Assembly: GCF_048773025.1 (NCBI RefSeq)
Contig: NC_133546.1
Span: forward strand, 11,860,001 to 11,924,000
Origin: Camelus bactrianus
Lineage: Eukaryota > Chordata > Mammalia > Artiodactyla > Camelidae
Reading direction: 5' to 3'
DNA: 64,000 nt
The position numbers and the translations under genes were made by a program. Position 1 is the stretch's first letter; every line of letters starts with the position of its first letter. The notes beneath the pieces are model-generated. The model saw nothing but the letters and a program-made list of their open reading frames with translations. It had not been told where the DNA came from and searched no databases. Positions 1-11,589 of this stretch are shown piece after piece.

Positions 1-419
1 CTTTCTTTCTTTATTTTACAGAAATAATTGAAGTTTTGAGAAATAAATGAACCTCCCCAAGGTCCTATAGTTTTTTTGTAGCAGAGATAAGATAAGAATC
101 CAAGTGTTCTTTATATCAATCCAAAATCATTCATATGAGGGGACTTTATGAAGGAAATGCATAGTACATCAAAAAATATATATGGTAGCATGTCAAAAGT
201 GCTTTAAAATTACCAAAAAAAAAAAAAAGAACAAAGTTAAAACACACTAATGAAATCCTGTAATTTTCTCTTAAAACATAATAGTATCAACTCGAAGTAT
301 AAAGAATGGGCAAATCCAAGGTCATTCTCTGGAACAAGCCGACTTGACATTTTTGTCTCAAGAATAATAACAAGGAAAGAACAAAGCTGAAACCTAAATT
401 TTTAGCCCTGTGGTCAAAA
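1..419. other. Unassigned AT-rich sequence
   Basis: Starts with three CTTT units and holds short A-runs. I see no exon, RNA gene or recognisable repeat. It may be the worn 5' flank or leader of the old L1-lineage element that follows. Confidence 0.4.
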
Positions 420-894
420 TAATTGTGGATTTACTTATAATGATTGATTAAGCTGAGGACTGGAAGCTACCACCACGAACAGAATAAAATCTTGAGGTTT
501 CCACTTTAGCAGATGGAGTAGCGGTAAGACTAGATTTACCCTCCCCACCAAAAACAACTAAAATACATGAAACAACAACTTTAAAGCTGTTGAACATTAA
601 GCAACAAAGGGTAGTTACCTTTGAGAATGGTGAACAAATGATGTGAGCCTTATTATTGCCCCAGATCACTGCCTAGAGAAACAATACAGGTGGTGGTTCT
701 GGAATAGGAATCCTAGGCAAAGCCTGGTAGTCTTTCTGACTTGAAAATATCGAGATAGAGGTCTGGGAAAGCCAGTGTTGCCAGAGTTCTCAGAGCAAAG
801 AGAAGAGCTACACACAAGAAGAACTCAAGATCTACAAATCATCCCCTTGAGAGTTCAGCTGAGTATCGATCAATGCGTGTACATGGAGAAACTG

Positions 895-936
895 CCTGAG
901 ATTCAAAATGATCTACCTGAGATTCAAAATGATCCA
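895..936 (+). repeat. Two-copy 21-bp tandem duplication
   Basis: Two adjacent 21-bp units (895-915 and 916-936) beginning CCTGAGATTCAAAATGATC differ at one base. This is a short local duplication inside the old L1-lineage element. Confidence 0.85.
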
Positions 937-1491
937 CCTGAAAGGATTACAAAGAACAGTGATTAGACAGGGCTAGGAATACCACTTGTTCTCAACAAGC
1001 AAAGTGGAAAACTTCATAGTTCTCAAGACATTAGTTAGAGTACTCAGGAGGATTTTTGTCTTATTAGTGGGACAAAATTAGCTTGAGACTAAATACTGCT
1101 TTGGTCTTGCCTAAAAGCTTAAAGGAGAGAATCCCCCACATCAAGCTGTTTCCAAGTAATTTAACTGAATCCCAAAACAAAGCATGGAATTTTTTTAGGA
1201 ATTCAAATTTATTCAACAAGGTAAAATTCAAGATATCTGGCATCTAATTAAATGTTGCCAGACATGCAAAAAAAAATGAATGTACAATGTATTATGAAGA
1301 GATAAATTATTCAAAACCTACTCAGAAATAACAAGGATAATTGAACTAGCAGAGGACATCGAATTATTATAATTGTCTTCCATTTGTTGAATAAGACAGA
1401 AGATGAACATGCTAAGTAGAGACATTACAGATATAAAAAAAGACCAAAATCAAAGTACTAGAGATGAAAATTGCTGTGCCTGAAGTTGAAA

Positions 1492-1513
1492 ACACACACA
1501 CACACACACACAC
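1492..1513. repeat. (CA)n microsatellite
   Basis: Eleven uninterrupted CA units inside A-rich L1-lineage sequence. Confidence 0.95.
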
Positions 1514-2420
1514 TGGCAGCAGACAGATTACATATTGTGGAATATTTATTGGTAGAAACTATACAAAATGAAACACACAGAGAGAAAAACTGAAAAGACA
1601 AATAAACAGAGCATGAGTAAACTGTGGAACAAATTCAAGTTGCCAAACACATATTTAACTGGAGTCCCTGAAAAGCGCGAGGGTGATTTTTAAAGAAGTA
1701 GTGGCCGACAGTTGTTTAATTTGGAAGAAAACTATAAACCTACTAATCCCATAAGTTCAATGAAACTGAAACACAATAAGCAAAAGCACAAATACACTAA
1801 AGCAAATCATAATTAAATTTCGTGAAACTGCAAGTTAAGAGACAATATACCAGTTGGAGTTGAAAACATCACTTTATAAAGAGGAGAAAACACCAGAATG
1901 ATAAAGATAAGGCAGATTTCTCATGAGAATAAATAAAAGCTAAAAACAGTGGAACAATATCTTTAAGGTTCTGAAAGAAAAAATAAATGACGATTTAAAG
2001 TCCTTATGCAACACAAATATGGTTCAAAAATAAGGTAGAATAAATATTTTTCAGACACATAAAAGCCAAAAGGATTAATCATCAACACTACAAGAAATAC
2101 TAAAACAAATCCAGCAATCAGAAGGAAACTGATACCAGATGGAAACTGGAATGTACAAAAAGCAAAAAGTTTACTTAAAAACGGCTTTGAAAATGTTAAC
2201 TACATGAGGAAATATAACGATATGTAAAAATTCTAAACTTCTTTCAAAGACAGAAAAGTGCAAAGCAAAGATAATAACAATGTATTGTGGGATCTATGAA
2301 ATATATAGAAGCATAGTGTCTGATATCCCCACATAAGCCAGGAAGGAAGAAATGTAAGTACACATTTGTAATGTTCATATACTACATGTGAAGTAATGAT
2401 AACCCTTAGAAGTAGACTGT

Positions 2421-2598
2421 TGGGGGGATGGGGAATATAGCTCAAGTGGCAGAGCGCATGCTTAGCATGCATGAGGTCCTTGGTTCAATCCCTGGTACTT
2501 CCTGCAAAAGTAAACAAATAAATAGACATAATTACCTCACCCCCTACAAAAAATAAGCAAATAAAAAATGTTAAAAGATAATCCTGATGAAATAAAAA
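2421..2598 (+). mobile_element. Camelid tRNA-Ala-derived SINE
   Basis: The head is a tRNA-Ala(AGC)-like sequence with the A-box region 'tatagctcaagtggcagagc', the anticodon-loop stretch 'gcttagcatgc' and the B-box 'ggttcaatccc'. A C-rich then A-rich tail follows. An 11-bp target duplication AAGTAGACTGT flanks it exactly (2410-2420 and 2599-2609). Intact flanking repeats and readable pol III boxes suggest a fairly young, lineage-specific copy. It is a SINE and not a tRNA gene, because the acceptor stem does not pair and the tail is of retroposon type. Confidence 0.9.
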
Positions 2599-2815
2599 AA
2601 GTAGACTGTAAGTTAAAGATGTATACTATAAGCCTGAAAGCAACCATAAAGTATCATGACAAAGAGTTACACCCAGTAATCCGAAAGAAGAAATAAAGTG
2701 GAATTAAAAGAAAAAAACTACTCAATTAATACAAAATAAAGCAGAAAGAAAGGAAAGGGGGAACAAAAGATAGATGGAACAATTAGATAACAAATAACAG
2801 GATAAAAAGTCCACT

Positions 2816-3590
2816 AACAATAAATACTGGAGAGGATATGAAGAAAAGGGAATTCTCCTGTACTGTTGGTGAGAATGTAGTTTGGTGAAGCCATTATGGA
2901 AAACAGTATGGAGATTCCTTAAAAAACAAAATTAGACTTACCGTATGATCCAGCAATTCCACTTGTGGACATGCATCTGGAGGGAACACTAATTAGAAAA
3001 GATACATGCACCCCAATGTTCACGGCAGCACTACTTACAATAGCCACAACATGGAAGGAATCTAAATGTCCATCGACAGATGATTAGATAAAGAAGTGAA
3101 ATATAATGGAATACTACACAGTCATAAAAAAGAATAGAACAATGCCAATTGCTGCAACATGGATGGACCTGGAGATTCTGGTCATTCTAAGTGAAGGAAG
3201 TCATAAAGAGAAAGACAAATATAATATGATACCATGTATATATGGAATCTAAAAAAAAATGACACAAATGAACTTATTTACAAAACAGAAACAGACTCAC
3301 AGATATAGAAAACAAACTTATGGTTACCGGGGTGAGGTAGGGGGAGGGATAAATCAGGAGTTCAAGATTTGCAGATACTAACTACTATATATATGAAATA
3401 GATAACCAGCAAGTTTCTACTAGATAGCACCGGGAACTATATTTAAAATCTTGTAGTAACCTATAATGGAAAAGAATAAGAAAATGAATATATGTATTAT
3501 ATGTGTGACTGAAACATTATGCTGTAAGCCAGAAATTGACATAACATTGTAAACTGACTATACATCAATAAAAAATAAACAAAAAACTAC
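2816..3590 (+). mobile_element. L1 LINE, 3' end (ORF2 terminus and 3' UTR)
   Basis: Sense-strand L1 from the end of ORF2, with the 'ccatatgatccagcaattcc'-type block near 2940 and the 'gcaacatggatggacctgga' block near 3153. The artiodactyl-type 3' UTR follows and ends in 'catcaataaaaaataaac'. It is strongly 5' truncated, as most L1 copies are, and has several small indels. It lies between the old L1-lineage element and an older ORF2 piece, so it probably inserted into old L1 sequence. No clear target duplication was seen. Confidence 0.87.
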
Positions 3591-4000
3591 TAGAATTAAT
3601 AAGTGGGTTTATTATGTTTAGTTTGGTGATGTTGGTATTATGTAAGTTCAATTATATAAAATCAATTATATTTTTATACATTAGGAACAAACATTCAGGA
3701 TCTGACACTATAAAATACCATTTATAATAACATCAACAGATGTGAAATATTTAGGACTAAATATGTAAGATATGTATATGAAAATGTCAAAAATTCCCAC
3801 AGAAATTAAAGAAAACCCAAATAGAGAGCTATACCATGGTCATGGATCAGAAGATTTCATTTCTTTCTAATATATCTCTACATTCAACACAATTCCAAAT
3901 GAGAACACAGTAGAATTTTCCTTGTAGAAATTGGCAAGCTGTCTCTAAAACTAATTAGTAATTTCACCCAATTCATATATAGTAAGCGACTACTCCAAAG
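3591..4000 (+). mobile_element. Older L1 ORF2 fragment (reverse transcriptase C-terminal part)
   Basis: The stretch from 'ctagaattaataagtgggtt' through 'aaaatcaattatatttttat' and 'ataataacatcaacag' matches the part of L1 ORF2 after the reverse transcriptase core, in sense orientation. In an intact L1 this region precedes the 3' UTR, but here it follows one. It must therefore belong to a different and older copy than the 3' end at 2816-3590. It has no open frame. Confidence 0.55.
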
Positions 4001-4084
4001 GCTCACTCTAAGAACTATAGGGGAAGCTATCCCAATTAGTAATATCAGTCATGGATGAAACAATGCACTTGTTTTCAAATATTT

Positions 4085-4265
4085 AGAAGTATTTGCTATC
4101 TCATTCAATCACTACAACAACTCTCTGAAAAACTCATTTTCTACGTGAATCGATGAAGAGCTAGTTTAGATGACTTTCCCAGCATCAGTCAGTGCCCACT
4201 TAAGATGAGGCAGAGCTAAGAAATGTACCTGATTGTGACCTGTGAATCTCAAGTGCTATCTTCAT
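4085..4265 (-). mobile_element. MIR SINE
   Basis: Reads as the reverse complement of MIR: 'atctcattcaatcactacaa' followed by a worn version of the 'gatgaggaaactgaggc' core and 'gaggcagagctaagaa'. Strongly diverged, as expected for this ancient mammal-wide SINE. Confidence 0.55.
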
Positions 4266-5057
4266 TTCTTTTCTCAAGCAACTTTCATTTGATGAGGGAA
4301 CAACTAATAAAAGTTATAGGAAAGGTGGAAACAAAAAGCCATGGTTCTCAGAAGGGGATCTCACTACGGGGGAGGTAAAAGAGAGTGTTTTAAGAAGGAG
4401 TTAAATTTTTAGTTGAATCTTGAATTGTTTCAACAGTTAGATCTAGAAGAAAGAGACACTGAAGTTGGAAGGGAATTACAGGAGAGGAGACATAGAGGTG
4501 ATAAATGCCGAACAGACCTGCAGAAATGACATTTAACTCGCTGATCTTACGGCTTAGGTCTATGCCCAGAAAGGCAGATTAGAACCCATCTTTAAGGTCA
4601 TTAAACACAAAGGTGAGAGCCCTTTGTCTATTTTATTAGGTTTGAGTGGAAGAAAGGTGTGGCCTTTGGAGGTTTTGTGTAACTCCAAAGTTACACAAAA
4701 GCTTTGTTTAAGAAGATTGACAATGGCAGTTGAATACAGGCTGCACTAAAGCAATCAGTCAGGAGGGATATTAAGAGGCTGAACTTTGATGATGGTGTTG
4801 AAAATGGAGTTGAAGGGGTAATACAGCCAGTGTAATGTGTTTGTATCAGAAGTAAATGTGCTACCAGAGATCATTTTATGGGATCATTTATCATTTATCA
4901 TTTGTTGAGAGAGAATATGAGATTTTACTGGGTGACTGTTATTCTTCAAGAGTTCCTAAAGTTAAATTCTGATGAGGAAAAATTTTGCTGTTGTAGACAG
5001 GAAAAGTAACTTGTTGAAGCAGAGTAATTTAGTGTTTTAAAGGGTATGTAACTTGAT

Positions 5058-5060
<3 letters not shown>
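4266..5060. other. Unassigned sequence with a perfect hairpin
   Basis: No exon or repeat family recognised. The only structure noted is the 12-bp inverted repeat at 4673-4700, listed separately. Confidence 0.4.
4673..4700. repeat. Perfect 12-bp inverted repeat, 4-nt loop
   Basis: Arm TTTTGTGTAACT (4673-4684), loop CCAA, arm AGTTACACAAAA (4689-4700). All 12 positions pair. It lies in sequence I could not assign to any repeat family. It could form a cruciform in DNA or a stem in RNA; no function is implied by sequence alone. Confidence 0.85.

Positions 5061-5119
<59 letters not shown>
5061..5119. repeat. (TATC)n microsatellite
   Basis: Nearly fifteen uninterrupted tetranucleotide units, then imperfect units to about 5155. 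It explains a short open frame of repeating Ile-Tyr-Leu-Ser here, which is not a gene. Probably length-polymorphic. Confidence 0.97.
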
Positions 5120-5194
5120 GTATCTTCTATCGGCTATCTATTTATCTTCCATCTAGCCTAACTGCCATCATCTATCATCTGCCTTTAGCCTATC

Positions 5195-5400
5195 AGTTAA
5201 GGGCTAAATTTGGTGCTAGACAGATCTCGTTTTCCTTCAAATTTACAACATGAGCTTGAGCAAAATTCCTTCACTGTGTTAAGCTTAAATTTCTTCTTAT
5301 GTAAAATGGGGACATTAATGGTACCTTTCAAACAAAGTCATTATGATTGAATAAAATACTATACATACAGTAATTATCATAATCTTTTGTCACAGTTAGG
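5195..5400 (+). mobile_element. MIR SINE
   Basis: Sense MIR core and 3' part: 'agcaaaattccttcactgtg' corresponds to the 'gcaagttacttaacctc' region, followed by 'cttatgtaaaatggggacat' and the degenerate tail. Ancient copy. Confidence 0.57.
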
Positions 5401-5860
5401 ACTAAAATAATGTGAACACGCAGAAATGCGTAATTTTTAAATGTGTAAATACATTTGTAGATGGGCTATTGATTTCACTGTGTGTTTATTTGTTTGGGGG
5501 ATTAATCACAGCACTGATGATGACAGATTTTTGAAAACATTATCCTGTGGGAAGAGTTAATGTTTCATGCCTTGTCAATTATTTTCCATTTCCTTTGGTG
5601 GTTACTTCTAGCCTGAAGCACCCCAGATTCCCCTGCGTCCTCCCTAGGATTCTCACTCAGGCACTTACCTTTTAATTGCTGTTGGTACCAACAGACCTTC
5701 CTGATTTATCCTTTTCATCACCGGGGTCAGGTTTTATTCTTGGACTTTATTCTCAACTACTTAATATGATAACTTTATGAATATATGAGTAGATTATGAT
5801 TACTTAATTAATTAATCTTTCCAGATAATGGATGTATGTTGAATGAAGTTAATAGTTTAA

Positions 5861-6039
5861 GCTAATGGCTTTCAAATTGGAGTATGCCTCAGAATCACGT
5901 GAGGGTAATAAAACCGTTTGTTGGGCCCAATAATTCTGATTCAGTAGGGCTGGAGTAGGACCCAAGAATATATATTTCTGGAAAAGTTCCCAGGTGGTGC
6001 TGATGCTGTGGTGAAGGGACCACACCTTGAGAACCCCTG
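5861..6039 (+). mobile_element. MER20-like hAT-Charlie non-autonomous DNA transposon
   Basis: Contains the hallmark blocks 'gcctcagaatcacgtgaggg', 'aattctgattcagtagggct', 'tcccaggtggtgctgatgct' and the closing 'accttgagaacccctg', in the order seen in MER20. The start is worn and no clean 8-bp target duplication was found. Such elements were mobilised in trans by hAT transposases and have long been inactive in mammals. Confidence 0.72.
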
Positions 6040-9000
6040 TCTTCAACAAAAGGGATGCAATTAGAAGGATTTTCAAGCATCACAGCTAAGATACTGGAGG
6101 AGACATTGGTGGTAAGAGAGACTTTCCAGTAGTGCTTCATGAAAGTAGGTAGACAAACCTTAGCAGTCTTTGACTCATACTGTTAACAGCTAAATTTTTT
6201 GTGTGCCTTTATTTTTTCACCATCTAGGTGTCTGTTGCAGATTCAACTGACTACAAAGATACATATTTTATATTAGAGAGCTTGGAAGATTTTTTTTTTC
6301 ACTTTAGTTAGCCACTGGTTTCTTTACCCCACAGAAATTGGTTTGTGCATACTACACTAACTTCTCAAATTCACATGCAGGAGCAATCTACTGCCTATTT
6401 CTAACACATTTTATTTAGATGTCTATTAGCTTTCTAAAGGTGTGAAAAAACTAAAGATAACCCCTGTCTTCTTGCTGCCTCAGTGATCAGTCTGCTGCCA
6501 CTAGGATGGTAAGGACAACAATGGCCACTTTTATAACTTTGGCAATGGTATCACTGCCTCACATAGCTCCTGACCTACATCCCAAACCTTGGGACTAGTT
6601 ATTTTGAGAGTCTACGGTGAATATGGATGAGATGAAAGGAAAATGCATGTCCAGTGTTATGGGGTTGCCTTAGTACGCTGAATGGTCCAGATGATTCTGT
6701 TTCTATGAAATTGTCCACATCATAACTTTAATTTTCTACTTTACTTTGCATACGTAAGTTTGGCTAAAATCCAGCTGAGTTCCTGAGGATAATCAGCAGG
6801 AGTATGTTGTCACAATTGGCAATTGCATGGAAATTCATGTTTTGAAAAGTGAATATGCACAGGGATCAAAAACTATGTATACTAAAGTACTCATGTGAGC
6901 TGATTATAAATAATTGGCCAAATTGTACTGAACTTTTCTCTCCAAAATTCTCCACATGTTGAGTTCCGATCCAACACAGGCTTAGCTTCTAGCCTCCTTT
7001 GATCTCTGAGAGCCTTTTGAAAATAGTTCATACACAGATATTTGTCACACTTGCCGCACACTTTCATCTTCTCTTCCTGCCATATCTCTACCGTCTTTGC
7101 AGCAAACTCCTGTGTCTCACCAATCAATTCTCCTTCTGAAGTATCTCTTTATATCTATGAAACTTCATTTGTGTCTTTGATATTATGATGTGCTCTCTTG
7201 ATGCAGATCTGTGTTTTGCCACAATTTGTCATTTTAAAATGAGCTTCTTGAATAGTCTCAACTTAGCTTCAGATTTTCTTCAATGTTTGAATTTAATTTC
7301 CTATCCATTGTCTTACCTGTCTGAAGCCTGTTAGGTTAAAAATAAGTGATTTAAAATAGATGGCTATTAGATTTAGATGCACATTCTCACCTGGCCTTTT
7401 ACCCTCTTTCGTCCTTCCCTACTTTTTTCCCCCTCTAAATCCAGTCCGTTTGCATGGGCAGTGTTTCACTGCACCTGAGTCCTACCTGTTCTTCTCTCTT
7501 CTGCGTCTTTTCCTTGATGTAATAAACTGACGGTGACTGTTAACAGCAGAGATGGGAACACCACTTTTCTCTTTTTTATTCCACTCCACAGTTTCTTCCA
7601 CAGCAAAGGAAATGATTGCCTCATTAGCCCTTTGTGGAAATGGCCTGAAACCATCTAAGGAAGACAGAGCTGGAGGATTCATTGTCCTGCTGGAAATGTT
7701 AGCACCATTCATGACCTACAGTCGATAATATTAACAATGTCAGGACAGGTGGTTTGAAGTATCTTGAGTCTTACAAACTTGTTCCTCTTTTGTCACAATT
7801 TTCACCCCCCAAGGGCTTATATAAACATACGCTGAAGTTTCATAGTGAAGTATAAAAATAAAGATATTGTGATAATTTCAAAGAAAAAGAAAAATCTTGA
7901 ATTGAATTGATTGTTTAGGGTACAGGAAACTTGGTGACTGGAAGGAGATGGAAAAGGATTTTGGCTGAGAGTTTTGGTGGAAGGATCTATGTTGAAGCAT
8001 CTATGTTGAAGCAGGAAAGGGGATTAGGAAGAATGTAAATTTATTATGGGGTTTTAGTTCTCTGGCCAATCCTCATGGCTCTTTATATAAGAATCTGAAA
8101 AAGACGTTTTCATACAAAAATCTCTGCATGAAACTTTGGTGGTGAAGGAAGCTGGTCTTTGGTATGTAGGGTACTAGGGGTATGGTGAGCGAGGTACTGC
8201 ACGCCATCAATGAAAGGGGGAGACAAAAACTGAGTAATCAAGATACATAATATTTTAATAGGATATATTAAAAATGAAATATTAATGCAAAAATCCATGA
8301 TAGACAAAATATCAAAATTCTAAATAATGATTGGATCAATACTAATTTTTTTTTTCTTTTGTTGTAAGCTCTTTTAGGCTCTACACAGCACTGACAGAGA
8401 TTATTCCGTCAAAGTGCGGTATAAAAATTTGCACATATATTTGTGTGTGTGTTGAGTGGGGTGAGGAGTTCTACTTTAGCAAGAAGTTTCACAAGAGCGG
8501 AGAACTGAGACAATATGACTACAGATTCCATCAACTGGAAACAACTCTACTGAAGGAAACAAAAACCATTACCTTTGGGAGACTATTTCTATCTTTTGTG
8601 GGGCAGCACCATCAAAGAAGCTAAAGATGAAGACAACAAAAATGATGTACCTGATAGTAATTTTTTAGAACCACCAGCTGGGACATTTTGAAATACAGGA
8701 CATTGCAGAAATATCCATGGAGAAAGCTCGGTGGTCCTGGGTGTCCTTGGGGAGAGAGACAGTAGGCAAGAGATACAAGTGCTGCTTTTACTTCTTTTGG
8801 GTAAATTCTTCACACCAAATGATCTCAAAAGCAGGGGAAGGCTTAGAGAACGGAGAAAATGGAAAAGCCAAAACAAACATCATCATCAGTCTTTATCGCG
8901 AAATGAGTATGTGCACATCACTTTGTATTTTAAGTGATGATTCCACAGTCATGGGCACGTCATGACACCATTCCATTACATATAAAGTGTTCTTTTGGGT

Positions 9001-9654
9001 GTATTTTCTGTAATAACTTCAAACGCCAAATAACGTTTTAAAATTGAAAACAAACAAACAAAAAAACAACACAAGGGGTGTTTTTATGGAACAATTGTAG
9101 GAAAACTAGAGAGACAACTGAAGATGTAATATAATACTAGTAGTGAAAAGTAATTACATCTTTAGTTGTCTTGCTTTAGTTATTTTTGAACAAAGAACAC
9201 CAGGTTAATGGTTTTCGTAGCTACACATATTTGAAATACAGTTACTGTTTACTTAGAAAACTAGAAGTTTAATAAACAAGATTATATGCGGTAGTCTTCA
9301 CATTTAGTTTGAATGAGATATGTATGCTTGGCAACATTGTCAGAACAACTCCCTGGAGTTATCACACAGAATGTTCTAGAAAGAGCACTGACTTAGAAAT
9401 TTGAAGATGGTATATTATACTTTCCTTGAAGAGAAAATATACTAGTCCCTGCTTCATAACATAAATTATTATGACATTATTGTTGCTTCACAATTTCTGT
9501 TTGCTGATTTTACTTGCAAGTAAAGTAAAGTACAGGAGAACCTCATAGTTCACTCAGTTTATCCTTTAATGTCTCTTGGACTTGGTTTCAGAAATTTTGG
9601 GGCTACTTCCTCAGCTCCTTATATTTTGACACTTTGAACAAAATATTGAGGGCT
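6040..9654. other. Unassigned sequence, no gene seen
   Basis: About 3.6 kb without a recognisable repeat family or convincing exon. Short open frames near 6891-7127 and 7466-7712 (minus) and 8717-8965 (plus) have no recognisable domain, and neighbouring frames overlap. The 8460-8965 part is less AT-rich and could be a decayed pseudogene, but I could not name a parent. A hairpin lies at 9112-9171. Confidence 0.4.
9112..9171. repeat. 19-bp inverted repeat with 22-nt loop
   Basis: AGACAACTGAAGATGTAAT (9112-9130) pairs with ATTACATCTTTAGTTGTCT (9153-9171) with one G-T type mismatch. Weaker pairing continues outward (AACTAG against TTTAGTT). The compact shape resembles a short palindromic MITE, but no known family was recognised. 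Confidence 0.8.
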
Positions 9655-9935
9655 TAAAATATGTTAAATACCTCGCTGGGTAGGAGATACATAAATATTA
9701 ATAAGACATATTCTTTACCCTTAGCAGCTCATATTCTCTTGAGGAAAGATGGAATACTAAAGTTGGAATTATAATTCACTGTAAGAGTTATGACAATAAG
9801 ATATGCAATGACACTGAAGCATAGAAGGAACATTTGATTCTTTCAGGCTAGTGATAGTCAGAGAAGTTTTTCCAGGTAAGATGACTCATGAAAAAAAAGG
9901 TCAAAGTGTTCCAGGCAGGCAAGGTGGGAAGGGCA
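9655..9935 (-). mobile_element. L2 LINE fragment, 3' part
   Basis: Reverse complement of the L2 3' region: 'aagacatattctttaccctt', 'agctcatattctcttgagg' and later 'ggcaaggtgggaagggcac'. Strongly diverged. The gap between the blocks contains drifted sequence. Confidence 0.5.
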
Positions 9936-10199
9936 CTCTGGGAAGAGGCAGGAGATACCCATGCTTAACAATGCTGAGCTCTGTGGGACCACGTGTGTGT
10001 GGATAATTCCAGGTCTGACTAGACACATAACTGGAAGAGATGCTCTGTTCTTCTTTACTGTGAACTGAAACTACTTTCCTGTTGCTTCCTTCAGTGGACA
10101 CTGCACACCATTGCATATATCACTGGGACAGGGTGGAGGGTCAAGTTTGGTGCTCCCTGGCTCCCTACTGAAACTTCCTGTTCATTATCCTTCCATCTG
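9936..10199. other. Unassigned spacer between opposing L2 copies
   Basis: Holds a 71-codon minus-strand frame without recognisable domains. Nothing else seen. Confidence 0.3.
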
Positions 10200-11445
10200 T
10201 GTGGAAAATTACATCCCCCTTTGATACTGATGTCATCTGGCTAAGTCACCCTCTATACTTTCTCCTTGTTTTTGCCCGTTGAATTCCGTTGTCTCCCTCT
10301 CCACCACTGTCACATCCGGCTCACAGCCAGCCTGTTAATTCTCACTTCTGTTAAAGTCATAGGATACTTGAATATCAATGGAAGTGACTCCTCTAACTGC
10401 AAATTCCTCTTCTCAATTCCACAGTCCTCATAACCTCAGAAATCTTAAAATTCCATTATTCTTCCATGTGACCAAATCTTGAATCTTTCCCATTCTTTCA
10501 TATCTTCACCTTGTGCCTCCATCACTTATTTTCACTGCTGTGATCCCTCCAGTTAGCTCCTCCCAAAATCTTCTACCCCCAAGTTGACCTCTACTTGCCC
10601 CTAAACTCATCCCCAACCCTACAGTTGAAAATGAACTACTCTTTAGAGTACTGTTCATTGCCAACTATCCTCATTGTTCTGCTAGATGCATTCAGCAAAA
10701 TCCCAATCATAGACCAATGATGAAACAAATTTCCATTTTCTTGTAGTAAGAGCTCACAATTCTAGAAATAGAAGCACATAGCATTGTGAATTAGTACCAC
10801 TCCAAAAGCATGGTTGGCAACCTCATCTAAACCCTTAGAACTGACTATCAACATTTTATTTTTGATGTTTACCACTCTCCTCAAGCTTTTATTCAAGCTC
10901 CAAGTTTCATCCTTTTACCAATTTTGCTTCCAGCTTCACTCAGAAAATTATGGGTATTAGGAGTGAATTCTCTTAATTTCCTGACTACCTCAATACAAAC
11001 CTATCTGTATCCACATCCGTGTCTCCTTTTTGTACTTGTAAATTTAGTAGGTGTTCTATTTCCTTCTACTCAAAGATAACCTGTTTATTCGTGCTCTTAA
11101 TCTTGTTTTCTCCTACTCCTTCAATAAAGTGATCTCATAATAAAGACCCTTTCTCTCATCTTCATCCCTTCTCTCTCATAAGTACTTTGTGACTGTGCAA
11201 TTTATAATTAATCATGTTTTGCCACTATTATCTCTAGACTTTTCTTAAATTACCCTCATCTACATTCTAGTTGTCATTATTTCATCAGTGCAAATGATTC
11301 TGACTCCAGGTCAGCTTCTCTTATCCCTGCTGACCACAGAGCTGCCAAAATCTGCTAAGTGAGTGCTTTATTCATTTGCATGTAATGAAGACTCAGAATA
11401 ATGCCTGGAACACGGCTGGCACTCAATATGTGTTACTTGAATGAA
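10200..11445 (+). mobile_element. L2 LINE, decayed ORF2 and 3' tail
   Basis: C- and T-rich sense sequence recalls L2 ORF2, for example the block around 11020-11165 ending 'tctctcatcttcatcccttc'. It closes with the L2 3' terminus near 11400 ('atgcctggaacacggctggc' then a tail of TGAATGAATG type). No open frame remains. The 10200-10900 part is the less secure half. Confidence 0.5.
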
Positions 11446-11589
11446 TGCCTAAGGCATGAAGGATGGATAGAGAAATGCATATTGTATCCCTCCCCTGTCC
11501 TGAATTGTTCTGTACTGTCTGGGCAATTTTGGCACTGTCTTATTGGACTTTCTAGTTGACAATCTCTCCTGATTCTAATTCTAATTACT

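Larger units (their letters stand above)
420..2815 (+). mobile_element. Old L1-lineage LINE, HAL1/L1M type, interrupted by a SINE
   Basis: A-rich sense-strand sequence recalls the ORF1-containing and following part of HAL1/L1M elements. Recognisable stretches include the 'cactacaagaaatactaaaa' block near 2089, the 'ataccagatggaaactgg' block near 2131 and the 'ataataacaatgtattgtgg' block near 2271. The coding part is heavily decayed with no long open frame, so it is long dead. The camelid SINE at 2421-2598 sits inside it and a younger L1 3' end follows it directly. The 5' boundary is vague and the subfamily is not fixed; the piece around 420-1400 is the weakest part of the call. Confidence 0.5.

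Noticed and set aside
2421-2500. tRNA-Ala gene
   Set aside because: The head has A- and B-box-like sequence and an AGC anticodon position, but the acceptor stem does not pair, a SINE tail follows and target duplications flank it.
5053-5253. 66-codon open frame with repeating Ile-Tyr-Leu-Ser
   Set aside because: It is a translation of the TATC microsatellite.
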